A DNA stretch of 64,000 nt from NCBI RefSeq assembly GCF_050958605.1, contig NZ_JBJHDO010000002.1, positions 62,001 through 126,000 of the forward strand, in the 5' to 3' direction. A model generated the notes under the pieces. It did no database searches and was not told where the DNA came from. It saw only the letters and a list, made by a program, of their open reading frames with translations. This DNA comes from G016756615 sp050958605 (GTDB taxonomy: Bacteria; Pseudomonadota; Alphaproteobacteria; Rhizobiales; Rhizobiaceae). Made by a program: the position numbers and the translations under genes. The first letter of the stretch is position 1; every line of letters starts with the position of its first letter. Shown here piece by piece: positions 54,456-62,537 of the stretch.

Positions 54456-55004
54456 CTAGCTATCCTTGCCTGGAAGGTCGGGCATCCGATCCTGCTGGTT
54501 GCCCATGATCACATTGCGCTGGATTTCCTGCACAAGCGCCTGCGACAGCATGTTCTGCGTGTTCAGCGCTTCGTGTTTCGGTCCTTGCGAGACGCCGGCG
54601 ACTGGGACCTGGGATTCGCCGTCCATGTAATAATCACCGAGCACGCGATCGGAGATGCCGATGCCGCCGCGCTCGGCCACCACATTGGCGAGCTGCTCGG
54701 CCATCAGCGACTTCCACATGTCGCCCGCCAGGCCCTTGCCGTAGACGGCCTCGTTTTCCTTGGGCAGCATCGTTTCCATGAAGTTGCGCAACACCATGGC
54801 CTCGAACTGGACGTAGGCTTTCCCCGCCGGTCTCGCGGGCTTTTCGGCCTCACGCGACGAACCCTCCGTGAGGCTGAAGGCAGCACCGCCCGAGCGGCGC
54901 GCCGCCGAGGCATCGGCAAGCCTGGCACGTGCCGCATCGAGGTCGGGCTTGCCGACGGCCTGGGCCACGTCCAGAACGATGTCGCTTGGGGGCGAGATGG
55001 CCAA
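54456..55004 (-). CDS. FlgJ-type rod-binding protein (CheL-like)
   Basis: This 182-residue protein has a rod-binding domain of the FlgJ N-terminal kind, which caps or scaffolds the growing flagellar rod. It lacks the muramidase domain of enterobacterial FlgJ. The start is TTG 55004 (AISPPSDIVLDVAQAVGKPD), with a distant AAGGA. The core is FEAMVLRNFMETMLPKENEA and YGKGLAGDMWKSLMAEQLAN, followed by GIGISDRVL. A short Ser/Gln/Asn C-terminal tail follows. Its place after fliR and a FliJ-like gene is as I recall from Sinorhizobium and Brucella. Confidence 0.82.
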   Translation of the reverse strand: MAISPPSDIVLDVAQAVGKPDLDAARARLADASAARRSGGAAFSLTEGSSREAEKPARPAGKAYVQFEAMVLRNFMETMLPKENEAVYGKGLAGDMWKSLMAEQLANVVAERGGIGISDRVLGDYYMDGESQVPVAGVSQGPKHEALNTQNMLSQALVQEIQRNVIMGNQQDRMPDLPGKDS

Positions 55005-55084
55005 GTTGCGAAGTCCTTCATCCGTTCGATTCGTTTAGCCAGTATCGGCAGCCAAGCTTGCCGCAGGCTTGCTGGAAAAAATCC

Positions 55085-55468
55085 CTATTTTTCCGCCGCT
55101 TGACGGGTTACCGAATCCAGCGTTTCCTTTTCGGCCGCTGCGCGTTCCTCTTGTCGCAGGGCCTCCTGATAATAGCGTTTCACGATATTGGCGCGCGCCG
55201 TTTCCGAGGCGATCCGCTTCGCCTCCTCGCGGGCAAGACGGTCCTTTTCGTCCTTCCGCGAGAGCGCCGCTCCGATCCGTTTCGTGTAGAGATCACCAAA
55301 AAGGTTCGCGATGGGCGACTGGTTCTCGACTCCTGCCATCAGTGCTGCGGCTTCCTGCTCGGCCGCGGCAGCCTCGCGGCGCAGATCGGCATGCCGCATC
55401 TCGCGGATCGCCTTCATCTGCTGCTGAAGCTCGATCAACTGGCGAAGCCGTTTCGTGCGTGGCGACAT
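55085..55468 (-). CDS. FliJ-like coiled-coil protein
   Basis: This 127-residue highly charged helical protein starts at ATG 55468 after GGGAGGT, 2 nt past the fliR stop. Long coiled-coil segments (LIELQQQMKAIREMRHADLR, REEAKRIASETARANIVKRY) give it the look of FliJ, the stalk of the flagellar export ATPase. FliJ proteins share little sequence, so this is by size, charge and context only. The longer open frame upstream is a shadow of fliR. Confidence 0.7.
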   Translation of the reverse strand: MSPRTKRLRQLIELQQQMKAIREMRHADLRREAAAAEQEAAALMAGVENQSPIANLFGDLYTKRIGAALSRKDEKDRLAREEAKRIASETARANIVKRYYQEALRQEERAAAEKETLDSVTRQAAEK

Positions 55469-55470
55469 GG

Positions 55471-56223
55471 CTACCTCCCGATTGTCATGGGCACGAAACC
55501 GTCGGCGTAGAGCCGCAGGAACGGTCCGATGCCGAGATAGATGAGGATCAACCCGCCTGCGATGAGGAAGGGCAGGGACACGAAGTAGACCGGAATCTGA
55601 GGGGTCAGCTTGTTGACGAAGCCGATCGCCAGGTTGACCAGGATCGCATAGGCGATGAAGGGGCTGCCGAGCCGCAGCATGGCGAGAAAGCTCTCCGAGA
55701 TCGTGTCGGTGACGTCGACCAGCGCGGATTGCGGGTTGAAAAGCGTGCCTGGGGGCAGGATCCTGTAGGAAGCGAGCAGCGCCTTGACGATCTCGTGGTG
55801 GAAGTCGAGGGCGAAAAGCAGCAGGAGCGCGCTGAAGGAGATCAAGGTCGCCAGCGCCGGCTGCGGTTCGACCTCCTCGATCGCGGTTCCGCCCGGGCCG
55901 CCATACCCGATCAGCATGGCGATTGCCGAGCCGATGAATTGCAGGGCGAGCAGATAAAGCCGCGCCAGAAGCCCGATGAGCACGCCGATCAGCAATTCGG
56001 ACAGCATGAAGATGGTGACGACGTTGGGATCGCGTTGCGCGTAGGGCGCAATCAGGTCCCAGACATTGGCGAGGATCGCCATGGCGACCGCTATCGCCAT
56101 GAAGAGCCGCACCTGCATGGGCACGCGGATGCTCGACAGTCCCGGCATCACCATGAAGCAGGCGCCGATCCGGCAGAAGGCAAGGAAGGCGGCCAGCACC
56201 AGCTGGCCGGGATCGATGATCAA
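55471..56223 (-). CDS. fliR: Flagellar export gate protein FliR
   Basis: This 250-residue inner-membrane protein belongs to the FliPQR export gate of the flagellar type III system. It starts with TTG 56223, whose last bases overlap the flhA stop (TTGA). It has about six hydrophobic helices, with AFCRIGACFMVMPGLSSIRV near the N-terminus and VNLAIGFVNKLTPQIPVYFV, the FliR signature loop, near residue 190. fliP is not in the window. The translational coupling to flhA suggests matched expression. Confidence 0.94.
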   Translation of the reverse strand: MIIDPGQLVLAAFLAFCRIGACFMVMPGLSSIRVPMQVRLFMAIAVAMAILANVWDLIAPYAQRDPNVVTIFMLSELLIGVLIGLLARLYLLALQFIGSAIAMLIGYGGPGGTAIEEVEPQPALATLISFSALLLLFALDFHHEIVKALLASYRILPPGTLFNPQSALVDVTDTISESFLAMLRLGSPFIAYAILVNLAIGFVNKLTPQIPVYFVSLPFLIAGGLILIYLGIGPFLRLYADGFVPMTIGR

Positions 56224-58310
56224 GAGATAGCTCCGAGCACCTTGATCTCGACGCCCTTGGCGATCTCGACATGGCTCAGCACCGGCAGCGTGGCGAACAG
56301 GCGCTCGATGATCATGCGCACATAGGGCCGGGCGTCGGGCGCCGTCACCAGGGCGAAGCGCTCGCCCGCCTCCATATGGGTGCGGATGACCTTGGAAGCT
56401 TCCTGACCGAACTCTTCGAGCAGGCGTGGATCGATGTCGAATTCGCGAATCTCACCCTTGGCGTCGCGCTTCAGGCTCTGGTGGAACGCCAGATCCCAGC
56501 GATTGCCGAGCCGCAGCACCTTGAGCACGCCGCCTTCCGTCAGATCGCCGCAGATCTGCTGTGCCATGCGGATACGAACATGCTCGACGATCTGCTCGGT
56601 GCGGCGCACATGAGGCGCGATCTCGGCGATCGCCTCGATGATCAGGTGCAGGTTGCGGATCGAGACGCGCTCGGCCAGAAGCAGCTTCAGCACACCCTGC
56701 AGCCCGGGATAGGTGATGTGCTGGGTACAGATCTCGTCGGCCAGCTTGCGGTATTCCTGATCCTGCCTCTCGATCAGCGCTTTCATGTCCTTGTAGGAAA
56801 GAAGCTGCGGCAGGTTGTTGCGGATGACCTCGCTCAAATGGGTGAGCAGCACCGACATGTTGTCGGCGAAGGTGTAGTTGTCGCGTTTCAGATCGTCGGC
56901 AAAGGTCTCCGGCACCGAATAGGCGCGCATGCCGAAGGCGGGTTCGCGCAATTCCTCTCCGGGCAGATCGGGAGCCTGGCCCGAGCCGAGCAGAACCAGG
57001 ACCTCGCCGATCCGCATCTGGTGCTCGGCGACGACGGTGCCGTGGACCTTTATCTGATAGCTTTTCGCAGGGATGCTGAAGTCGTCGGTGAGGCGCACCT
57101 CCGGCACGACGAAGCCATATTGGGTGGCGAACTTCTTGCGCATCTTGCCCATGCGGAAGGCAAGCTCCTGATGCGAGGCGATCAGCCGGCTTGAAAGCTG
57201 CTTGCCGATCAGGAGCTCGATCTCGGCCGTCTTCAGCGAAGCCTTGATCGACTGCTTCTCTTCCTCCTCCTTGACGATCTCTTTCTCCTGCTCGGACTTG
57301 GCCAGCGCTGCGGCTTCCTGGTTCCGGCGGACGGGAATGATGTATCCGACGAAAGCCATCACGCCGGCGAGCATGAGGAAGGGCAGGGCGGGCAAGCCGG
57401 GCATGACGGCCAGGACGCCGAGCAGCAGGGCCGCCACGTAGAGCGCGCGTGGATAGGCGGAGAGCTGGCCAAAGACCGCCTGATCGGCGGAGCCCCTGGT
57501 GCCGCCTTTCGACACGAGCAGGCCGGCAGCGAGCGAGACGATGAGAGCGGGAATCTGCGTCACCAGGCCGTCGCCGACCGACAGCTTCACGAACACGTCG
57601 GCGGCTTCGCCGAGGCTCATGCCGTGGCGCATGTAGCCGATGGTGATGCCGCCCACGATGTTGATGGCGGTGATGATCAGGCCGGCGATGGCGTCGCCGC
57701 GCACGAATTTGGAGGCGCCGTCCATCGAGCCGAAGAAGGAGCTTTCCTCCTCGAGTTCGCGCCGGCGAAGCTGCGCCTCCTTCTCGTCGATCAATCCGGC
57801 CGAAAGATCGGCGTCGATCGACATCTGCTTGCCGGGTATGGCGTCAAGGGTGAAGCGGGCGCCGACCTCGGCGATACGTGTCGAACCCTTGGTGATGACG
57901 ATGAAATTGACAACGATCAGGATGAGGAAGACGATCAGGCCGATCACGAAATCGCCGCTCATCACCAGCTTCGAGAAGCCGCCGATCACGTAACCGGCGG
58001 CGTTCGTGCCCTCGTTTCCGTGGGAAAGGATCACGCGGGTCGTCGCGATGTTGAGCGACAGCCGCAGCATCGTCGCGATCAGCAGGATCGTCGGGAAAGA
58101 GGAGAAGTCGAGCGGACGCGGAATCCACAGTGCCACCATCAGGATCAGCACGGAGAGCGCGATCGAGATCGCCAGCCCCATGTCGATCATGAAGGCGGGG
58201 ATCGGCAGGAACAACACCGCCAGGATGGTCAGGATGCCGATGGCGAATCCGACGTCGCGGCCGTGCCTGCGGATCTGCGGGGTTGCCGGGGAGAAATCTG
58301 TCAGCGCCAT
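56220..58310 (-). CDS. flhA: Flagellar export protein FlhA
   Basis: This 696-residue component is the large export-gate protein. ATG 58310 (MALTDFSPATPQIRRHGRDV) is preferred over an upstream ATG at 58367. The N-terminal half has about eight membrane helices and the conserved loops LDAIPGKQMSIDADLSAGLI and RRRELEEESSFFGSMDGASK, plus FVRGDAIAGLIITAINIVGG. The cytoplasmic C-terminal half (from about residue 350) binds export chaperones; NLPQLLSYKDMKALIERQD and PHVRRTEQIVEHVRIRMAQQ lie there. Its stop overlaps fliR. Confidence 0.96.
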   Translation of the reverse strand: MALTDFSPATPQIRRHGRDVGFAIGILTILAVLFLPIPAFMIDMGLAISIALSVLILMVALWIPRPLDFSSFPTILLIATMLRLSLNIATTRVILSHGNEGTNAAGYVIGGFSKLVMSGDFVIGLIVFLILIVVNFIVITKGSTRIAEVGARFTLDAIPGKQMSIDADLSAGLIDEKEAQLRRRELEEESSFFGSMDGASKFVRGDAIAGLIITAINIVGGITIGYMRHGMSLGEAADVFVKLSVGDGLVTQIPALIVSLAAGLLVSKGGTRGSADQAVFGQLSAYPRALYVAALLLGVLAVMPGLPALPFLMLAGVMAFVGYIIPVRRNQEAAALAKSEQEKEIVKEEEEKQSIKASLKTAEIELLIGKQLSSRLIASHQELAFRMGKMRKKFATQYGFVVPEVRLTDDFSIPAKSYQIKVHGTVVAEHQMRIGEVLVLLGSGQAPDLPGEELREPAFGMRAYSVPETFADDLKRDNYTFADNMSVLLTHLSEVIRNNLPQLLSYKDMKALIERQDQEYRKLADEICTQHITYPGLQGVLKLLLAERVSIRNLHLIIEAIAEIAPHVRRTEQIVEHVRIRMAQQICGDLTEGGVLKVLRLGNRWDLAFHQSLKRDAKGEIREFDIDPRLLEEFGQEASKVIRTHMEAGERFALVTAPDARPYVRMIIERLFATLPVLSHVEIAKGVEIKVLGAIS

Positions 58311-58442
58311 TCGATCGCTTCGCCAATTCGTCTGAAAACATCGGGCGCAAAGCGCCGGGGCCCGCAAACTATCCGCCCAACCTTGTGCGAGGATGAGGTC
58401 GAAGCAGGCCGTCGGCCCGACGAGACGCGACTGCCGCCGCTG

Positions 58443-58709
58443 TCAGAAACCGTCCTGGATACGCTGGAAGATGACGGTGGTGAAGGTGGAGATCTGGGCG
58501 CCGATGAAAGGCGCCGAAAGCGCCACCACCAAAAGGATGGCGACGATCTTCGGCACGAAGGTCAGCGTTATTTCCTGGATCTGGGTCAGCGCCTGCAGGA
58601 AGGCGATGGCGATGCCGACGATCATCGCCACGATGACAGCCGGCGCAGAGGCCGTCAGAACGGTCCAGATGGCGAATTGGACGATATCGAGGGCGTCGGC
58701 TTCATTCAT
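58443..58709 (-). CDS. fliQ: Flagellar export gate protein FliQ
   Basis: This 88-residue protein has two membrane helices, VLTASAPAVIVAMIVGIAIA and ILLVVALSAPFIGAQISTF. Between them is the family motif FLQALTQIQEITLTFVPKI. FliQ forms part of the FliPQR gate in the inner membrane. It starts at ATG 58709, 25 nt downstream of flgD, and lies 132 nt before flhA. Confidence 0.95.
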   Translation of the reverse strand: MNEADALDIVQFAIWTVLTASAPAVIVAMIVGIAIAFLQALTQIQEITLTFVPKIVAILLVVALSAPFIGAQISTFTTVIFQRIQDGF

Positions 58710-58734
58710 TGGTGCACTTCGTGGGGCGGACGGC

Positions 58735-59151
58735 CTAGGCCGCCGGAGCCGGGTCCTTTACCTTGACGCCCGGCTGCACAAGGATCTCCTTGCCGTTGGT
58801 GAGCGTCGCGACAATCCCGTCTATGTAGAGCTTTACCTCCTTGACGACGCCCGTGGTCGAACCGTCGGCCGAAGTCAGTTCCTTGCCGATGACGGAGCTC
58901 GCCTGGGAGAGCTGCGACGTCGCCAATATGTCCGCGAGCTTGGTGTTCATCTGGACGGACTGCTCGACCTGGGAGAAGGTTGCGAGCTGCGTGACATATT
59001 GCGTCGGGTCCATGGGACTGGTCGGGTCCTGATGGCGCATCTGGGCGACCAGCAATTTCAGGAAGGACTGGTAGTCGACATTCGCCTTGGGTTGCTGCGT
59101 CGACGGCGTGTTGCTCATCGTGCCGACGCCGTTCACTCCCGAAACGGTCAT
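58735..59151 (-). CDS. flgD: Flagellar hook capping protein FlgD
   Basis: This 138-residue hook-assembly scaffold matches the N-terminal FlgD domain (NVDYQSFLKLLVAQMRHQDP, SPMDPTQYVTQLATFSQVEQ). The usual C-terminal FlgD half is short, as in other Rhizobiales. AGGAG lies 7 nt before ATG 59151, so that start is preferred to the GTG at 59157, which overlaps the flbT stop. C-terminal strands VKEVKLYIDGIVATLTNGKE probably form the small beta domain. Confidence 0.92.
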   Translation of the reverse strand: MTVSGVNGVGTMSNTPSTQQPKANVDYQSFLKLLVAQMRHQDPTSPMDPTQYVTQLATFSQVEQSVQMNTKLADILATSQLSQASSVIGKELTSADGSTTGVVKEVKLYIDGIVATLTNGKEILVQPGVKVKDPAPAA

Positions 59152-59153
59152 GA

Positions 59154-59594
59154 TCACTCTCCTGCTACGAGGACAAGGGAAGGCTTGGAGGCCGCTGGTG
59201 TCTCTCCGCCCAGAATCTGCGCTTCGATCGGATAGAGGCTGCGGATGACCTTGAGCGCGTCGTAGACATGGTCTTCGTTGACGAGCTGGTCGACATGCTT
59301 GAGGGAAGCCTTGATGCGCTCGTTGCTGAAGTTGGCCAGCAGCAGCGGCAGCGATTTGCGGAACATTTCGCGTGCCTCGTTGGCCCCTTCCGGGTTCATC
59401 AGCATCATCTGCGTCATGAAATAGAGCTGGCGCAGGGGTGTCACCGCATCCTGCGGCTGTAGCACATGGCTCTCCAGCAGGAACTGCACGTCGTTCATCA
59501 GTTCGATCGTGACCTTCCGATCGGCCCGGATCACGGCGCCGTTGAGATAGATCTTCTCGTTGGCGCGCAGAGAGATCTTCAATGTGTTCTTCAT
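59154..59594 (-). CDS. flbT: Flagellin synthesis regulator FlbT
   Basis: This 146-residue cytoplasmic protein belongs to FlbT, which in Caulobacter binds flagellin mRNA leaders and limits translation until the hook is built. It shows LKISLRANEKIYLNGAVIRA, VTIELMNDVQFLLESHVLQ and PLRQLYFMTQMMLMNPEGA. ATG 59594 overlaps the flaF stop by 4 bp (ATGA), and a GTG for flgD overlaps its own stop. Adjacent flaF supports the call. Its direct target here, the flagellin genes, is outside the window. Confidence 0.94.
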   Translation of the reverse strand: MKNTLKISLRANEKIYLNGAVIRADRKVTIELMNDVQFLLESHVLQPQDAVTPLRQLYFMTQMMLMNPEGANEAREMFRKSLPLLLANFSNERIKASLKHVDQLVNEDHVYDALKVIRSLYPIEAQILGGETPAASKPSLVLVAGE

Positions 59595-59938
59595 CGGATG
59601 CCGTCGCGAATGATCTGGGAAATGTCGATGAGGCCGGTGAAATTGTCGGATTCGCCCCGGCGCACCGCCTCGGCCTCGCGCAACAGCCAGAGCCCGATCG
59701 AGATCAGGTTGGCGCGGAGTTCCCGCGGCAACTCGTTGTCGGGCTGGCCGAGATCCTCGATGAAGGCTGTCCAGATGCGATTCAGGAAATGGATAGCCTC
59801 GACGGTCTCCTGCGACTCGACGCCGGCGCCCCTGGCTGCCAGGAGCAGGTCGATCGAGCGATCCAGGAGCTGGCGCTCGCGTTCCTTGGCGTCGGCGATG
59901 GAGTCGGTCTGGATGTCCGCGTAAGAGAATTGGTACAT
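59591..59938 (-). CDS. flaF: Flagellar biosynthesis regulator FlaF
   Basis: This 115-residue protein belongs to FlaF, which works with FlbT and flagellin to control filament assembly. ATG 59938 gives MYQFSYADIQTDSIADAKER. LDRSIDLLLAARGAGVESQE and AIHFLNRIWTAFIEDLGQPD are typical, and NELPRELRANLISIGLWLLR follows. The open frame further upstream is a shadow of flgL. It lies 20 nt downstream of flgL and overlaps flbT by 4 bp. Confidence 0.93.
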   Translation of the reverse strand: MYQFSYADIQTDSIADAKERERQLLDRSIDLLLAARGAGVESQETVEAIHFLNRIWTAFIEDLGQPDNELPRELRANLISIGLWLLREAEAVRRGESDNFTGLIDISQIIRDGIR

Positions 59939-59958
59939 GGATACGGATCTGTCCCGGC

Positions 59959-61011
59959 CTAGAGGTAGTTGAGGAGGCTGAGCCTCTGGATGCGCGCTGT
60001 CAGCGCGTAGGAGGTCTCGATCTGTGCAAGCAGGTTGTTCACACGCGTCGACGCTTCGTAGGTGTCGACGTTCTGCAGATTGCCCAGGCTCATCTTGAAG
60101 ATATCGACCTGCATCTTGATGCGTTCGTTGGCGTCGTCGATGCGCTTGTCGACCAGGCCGAGCTGGGCGGTGGACTGGTTGATGTCGGCGACGGACTCGC
60201 CGACCAGGTTTCGGGCATGCGAGATGACGGCATCGCGCGCGCCGCTGTTCAGCACTCCATCGAGCAGGTCGGCGACGATGGTCGAGGCCATGGCGAGCTT
60301 GCGTACGCCTTGCATGTTGGCACTGAGCGTCGTCTCTGCGGTCTCGTTGAGCCCGATGCGGTTGGTGACGCCCTGGTCGGTTGCCTTCGACCAATTGTCC
60401 TGCCAGCCACCCGGCACGTTTCCGAGGAACATCGGCTCGATGACATCCTCCAGGAAGGTGGTCATTTCAGCGGCGGTGATGTCTTGCGCCTGCGGGTCGG
60501 TCTGAGGGAAGCCGAAATGGTCCTGGAACGCCTGGTCGAAGGCGGCCTTGTTGTCGGCGCCCGGCGAGAAATAGTCGGTGATCGGCTCTACGTCGGTGTT
60601 GATGCCCGAGAATATGTACTCGCCGTTGTGGCTGGAGTTGAGCGCACCGGTCAGCGTCTCCAGTGCCGTCTTTCCGGCGGCGCGCAGCACCTCGATCGTG
60701 TTGCCGTTGCCGCCGACATTCAGCGCCGACATCAGCGCGTCGGCCTGGGTGGTAAGACGCTTGAGCGCCGTGGTGGTCACGTCGATGCGCGCCGAAACCA
60801 GTCCATTGGAAACCTGAAGCCCCTGCAGCCGCTCTATGTCGCGATCGAGCGCCACGACCTGCCCGGTGCGGGCGCCCAGGGCAAGGCCGACATCGGCGTA
60901 TTTTCCGCTCGAGATCTCCTGCTGCGCCTTCATCATGTCGTTCTGCAGGCGCGTCAACTGGTAGCTGAGCGCCTTGGACACAGCGTGGTTGGAGACGAAG
61001 GAGATCTTCAT
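59959..61011 (-). CDS. flgL: Hook-filament junction protein FlgL
   Basis: This 350-residue protein is the HAP3 adaptor between hook and filament. It begins MKISFVSNHAVSKALSYQLT, with the flagellin-like N-terminal coil LQNDMMKAQQEISSGKYADV. The C-terminal coil VNNLLAQIETSYALTARIQR ends in LSLLNYL, as in family members. It starts 3 nt after the flgK stop. The variable centre (about 140-260) has no recognisable motif. Confidence 0.93.
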   Translation of the reverse strand: MKISFVSNHAVSKALSYQLTRLQNDMMKAQQEISSGKYADVGLALGARTGQVVALDRDIERLQGLQVSNGLVSARIDVTTTALKRLTTQADALMSALNVGGNGNTIEVLRAAGKTALETLTGALNSSHNGEYIFSGINTDVEPITDYFSPGADNKAAFDQAFQDHFGFPQTDPQAQDITAAEMTTFLEDVIEPMFLGNVPGGWQDNWSKATDQGVTNRIGLNETAETTLSANMQGVRKLAMASTIVADLLDGVLNSGARDAVISHARNLVGESVADINQSTAQLGLVDKRIDDANERIKMQVDIFKMSLGNLQNVDTYEASTRVNNLLAQIETSYALTARIQRLSLLNYL

Positions 61012-61014
61012 GGC

Positions 61015-62475
61015 TTATTGCACCGCGTTCAGGAGTGTGGCGAGCATCTCGTCGACGGCTTTGATCAGTCGCGCGGACGCCTGATACGCCTGCTCGTATT
61101 GGAGCAGCAGCGATAGTTCCTCGTCGATATTCACCCCGGTTTCGTTGGAGAGCGCCTGCGAGGTCTGCATCAGCAGAGCGTTCTTGACCTCCGCCGCGTT
61201 GGTCGCCTGCTGGCGCGTCTGCTCCAGCCAACTGATGGCGCCATTGGCGAAATCGGTAACGCTGGTGTTGTCGCCGAGCCCGGCGCCCGGCGCGAAGGCC
61301 ATCGGCTTGTCGAGGTTCTGGCTGTATTTCTGGATTACGGCGGAATAGGAGGCGCCGTCGCTGGTGTTCACCTTGTAGGCCGCGCCGTTGATGCCGCCGT
61401 CGCGAAGCTTGTTGACGTCGCCACCGACCGTGGGGTCGACGGCAGCATTGATCTGGATGGAACCGGCAAGTCCGGGGGTGATCGCGCCCGCCGGCGGGAG
61501 GCCCGGCCCGCCCGGCCAGGTGAAGAGGCCGGCTTGAGGCGTGAGGGTCCCGTCCGGTCCGGTCTCGGCGAATGACGAGATGAGGCCCCGCGCGATCTCG
61601 TCGAGCTGGCCCTGCATGGTGGTCGCGACTTTGTCGCGCAACTGCAGCTTCGCGGCGAGGCTGCCGGCAGCGTCGGTGTTGGAACCAGTGCCGGCGGCGA
61701 GCGGCACGCCGTCGACATAGATGCCATTGCCCGTCGCGTCGGCGGAATAGGCCGGAATGGCGTTGAAGCTGACCGTCCGGGGAACGGTCTCGAACAGGGT
61801 CACGCCATTCTGGGTAGTGAGCACCATGTCGTTGTTGCCGCGCGTAATGGTGGAGACCGGCACGATGGCGGAGATCTTCTTCAGCAGCGCGTCGCGTTCG
61901 TCGAGCCAGTCGGAGGCATCGCCCTTGCTCTGGGTGGCGTTGACGACAGCCCTGTTGGCCTGCTCGAAACGGGAAAGGAGATCGTTGAGCTCGCTGACCG
62001 AGGTCTTGATCTCCTGGTCCATCTGTCCGCGGAACGCCTGAATCGCGGCGCTGCCCTCGTTGAGCGACTTGACGATCTGGCGGGCCGATTCCACGACGTT
62101 GCCGCCGAGATTCTCATTGGACGGGGTCGTCTGGTAAGATTGCAGGGCCTGCTGCAGCTTGCCGATGAGAATCGACGCCGAGCCCTGATTCTCGACGCCG
62201 TTCACCGACCGGGTGAGGCTCTGCACGCCTTCCATCAAGCTGGCCTGACCCGAAAAGGCCGACAGCGCCGAAAGGCCGTTCCGGAAAAGCGAGGCGTTCG
62301 TCGCCCGCAGGATCTCCACGGTGCGCGCGCCGGGCGCGCTGCTGATAAGGACCGCCGAACGCCTGGAGTAGTCGGGGTTCTGGGCGTTGGAGATGTTCTG
62401 CGAGACGACGCTGGTCTGGCGTCCCGTGCTCAGAAGCGATCTTTGTGCGATGCCCAGGGCGGTCGTAAGCGACAT
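61015..62475 (-). CDS. flgK: Hook-associated protein FlgK
   Basis: This 486-residue HAP1 protein links the hook to FlgL. The N-terminal motif MSLTTALGIAQRSLLSTGRQ and SVVSQNISNAQNPDYSRRSA is conserved in hook-associated proteins. The C-terminal region NIDEELSLLLQYEQAYQASA (family motif EExxxLxxYQQAYxAsA) is clear. The ATG at 62475 follows AAGGAA. It is 62 nt downstream of flgE. Confidence 0.95.
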   Translation of the reverse strand: MSLTTALGIAQRSLLSTGRQTSVVSQNISNAQNPDYSRRSAVLISSAPGARTVEILRATNASLFRNGLSALSAFSGQASLMEGVQSLTRSVNGVENQGSASILIGKLQQALQSYQTTPSNENLGGNVVESARQIVKSLNEGSAAIQAFRGQMDQEIKTSVSELNDLLSRFEQANRAVVNATQSKGDASDWLDERDALLKKISAIVPVSTITRGNNDMVLTTQNGVTLFETVPRTVSFNAIPAYSADATGNGIYVDGVPLAAGTGSNTDAAGSLAAKLQLRDKVATTMQGQLDEIARGLISSFAETGPDGTLTPQAGLFTWPGGPGLPPAGAITPGLAGSIQINAAVDPTVGGDVNKLRDGGINGAAYKVNTSDGASYSAVIQKYSQNLDKPMAFAPGAGLGDNTSVTDFANGAISWLEQTRQQATNAAEVKNALLMQTSQALSNETGVNIDEELSLLLQYEQAYQASARLIKAVDEMLATLLNAVQ

Positions 62476-62537
62476 TGTAGTTCCTTCGAATGCGGGGGAG
62501 GCCGGGGCGAGACCGCCCTGGCCCTAGTCTTCCCTCA

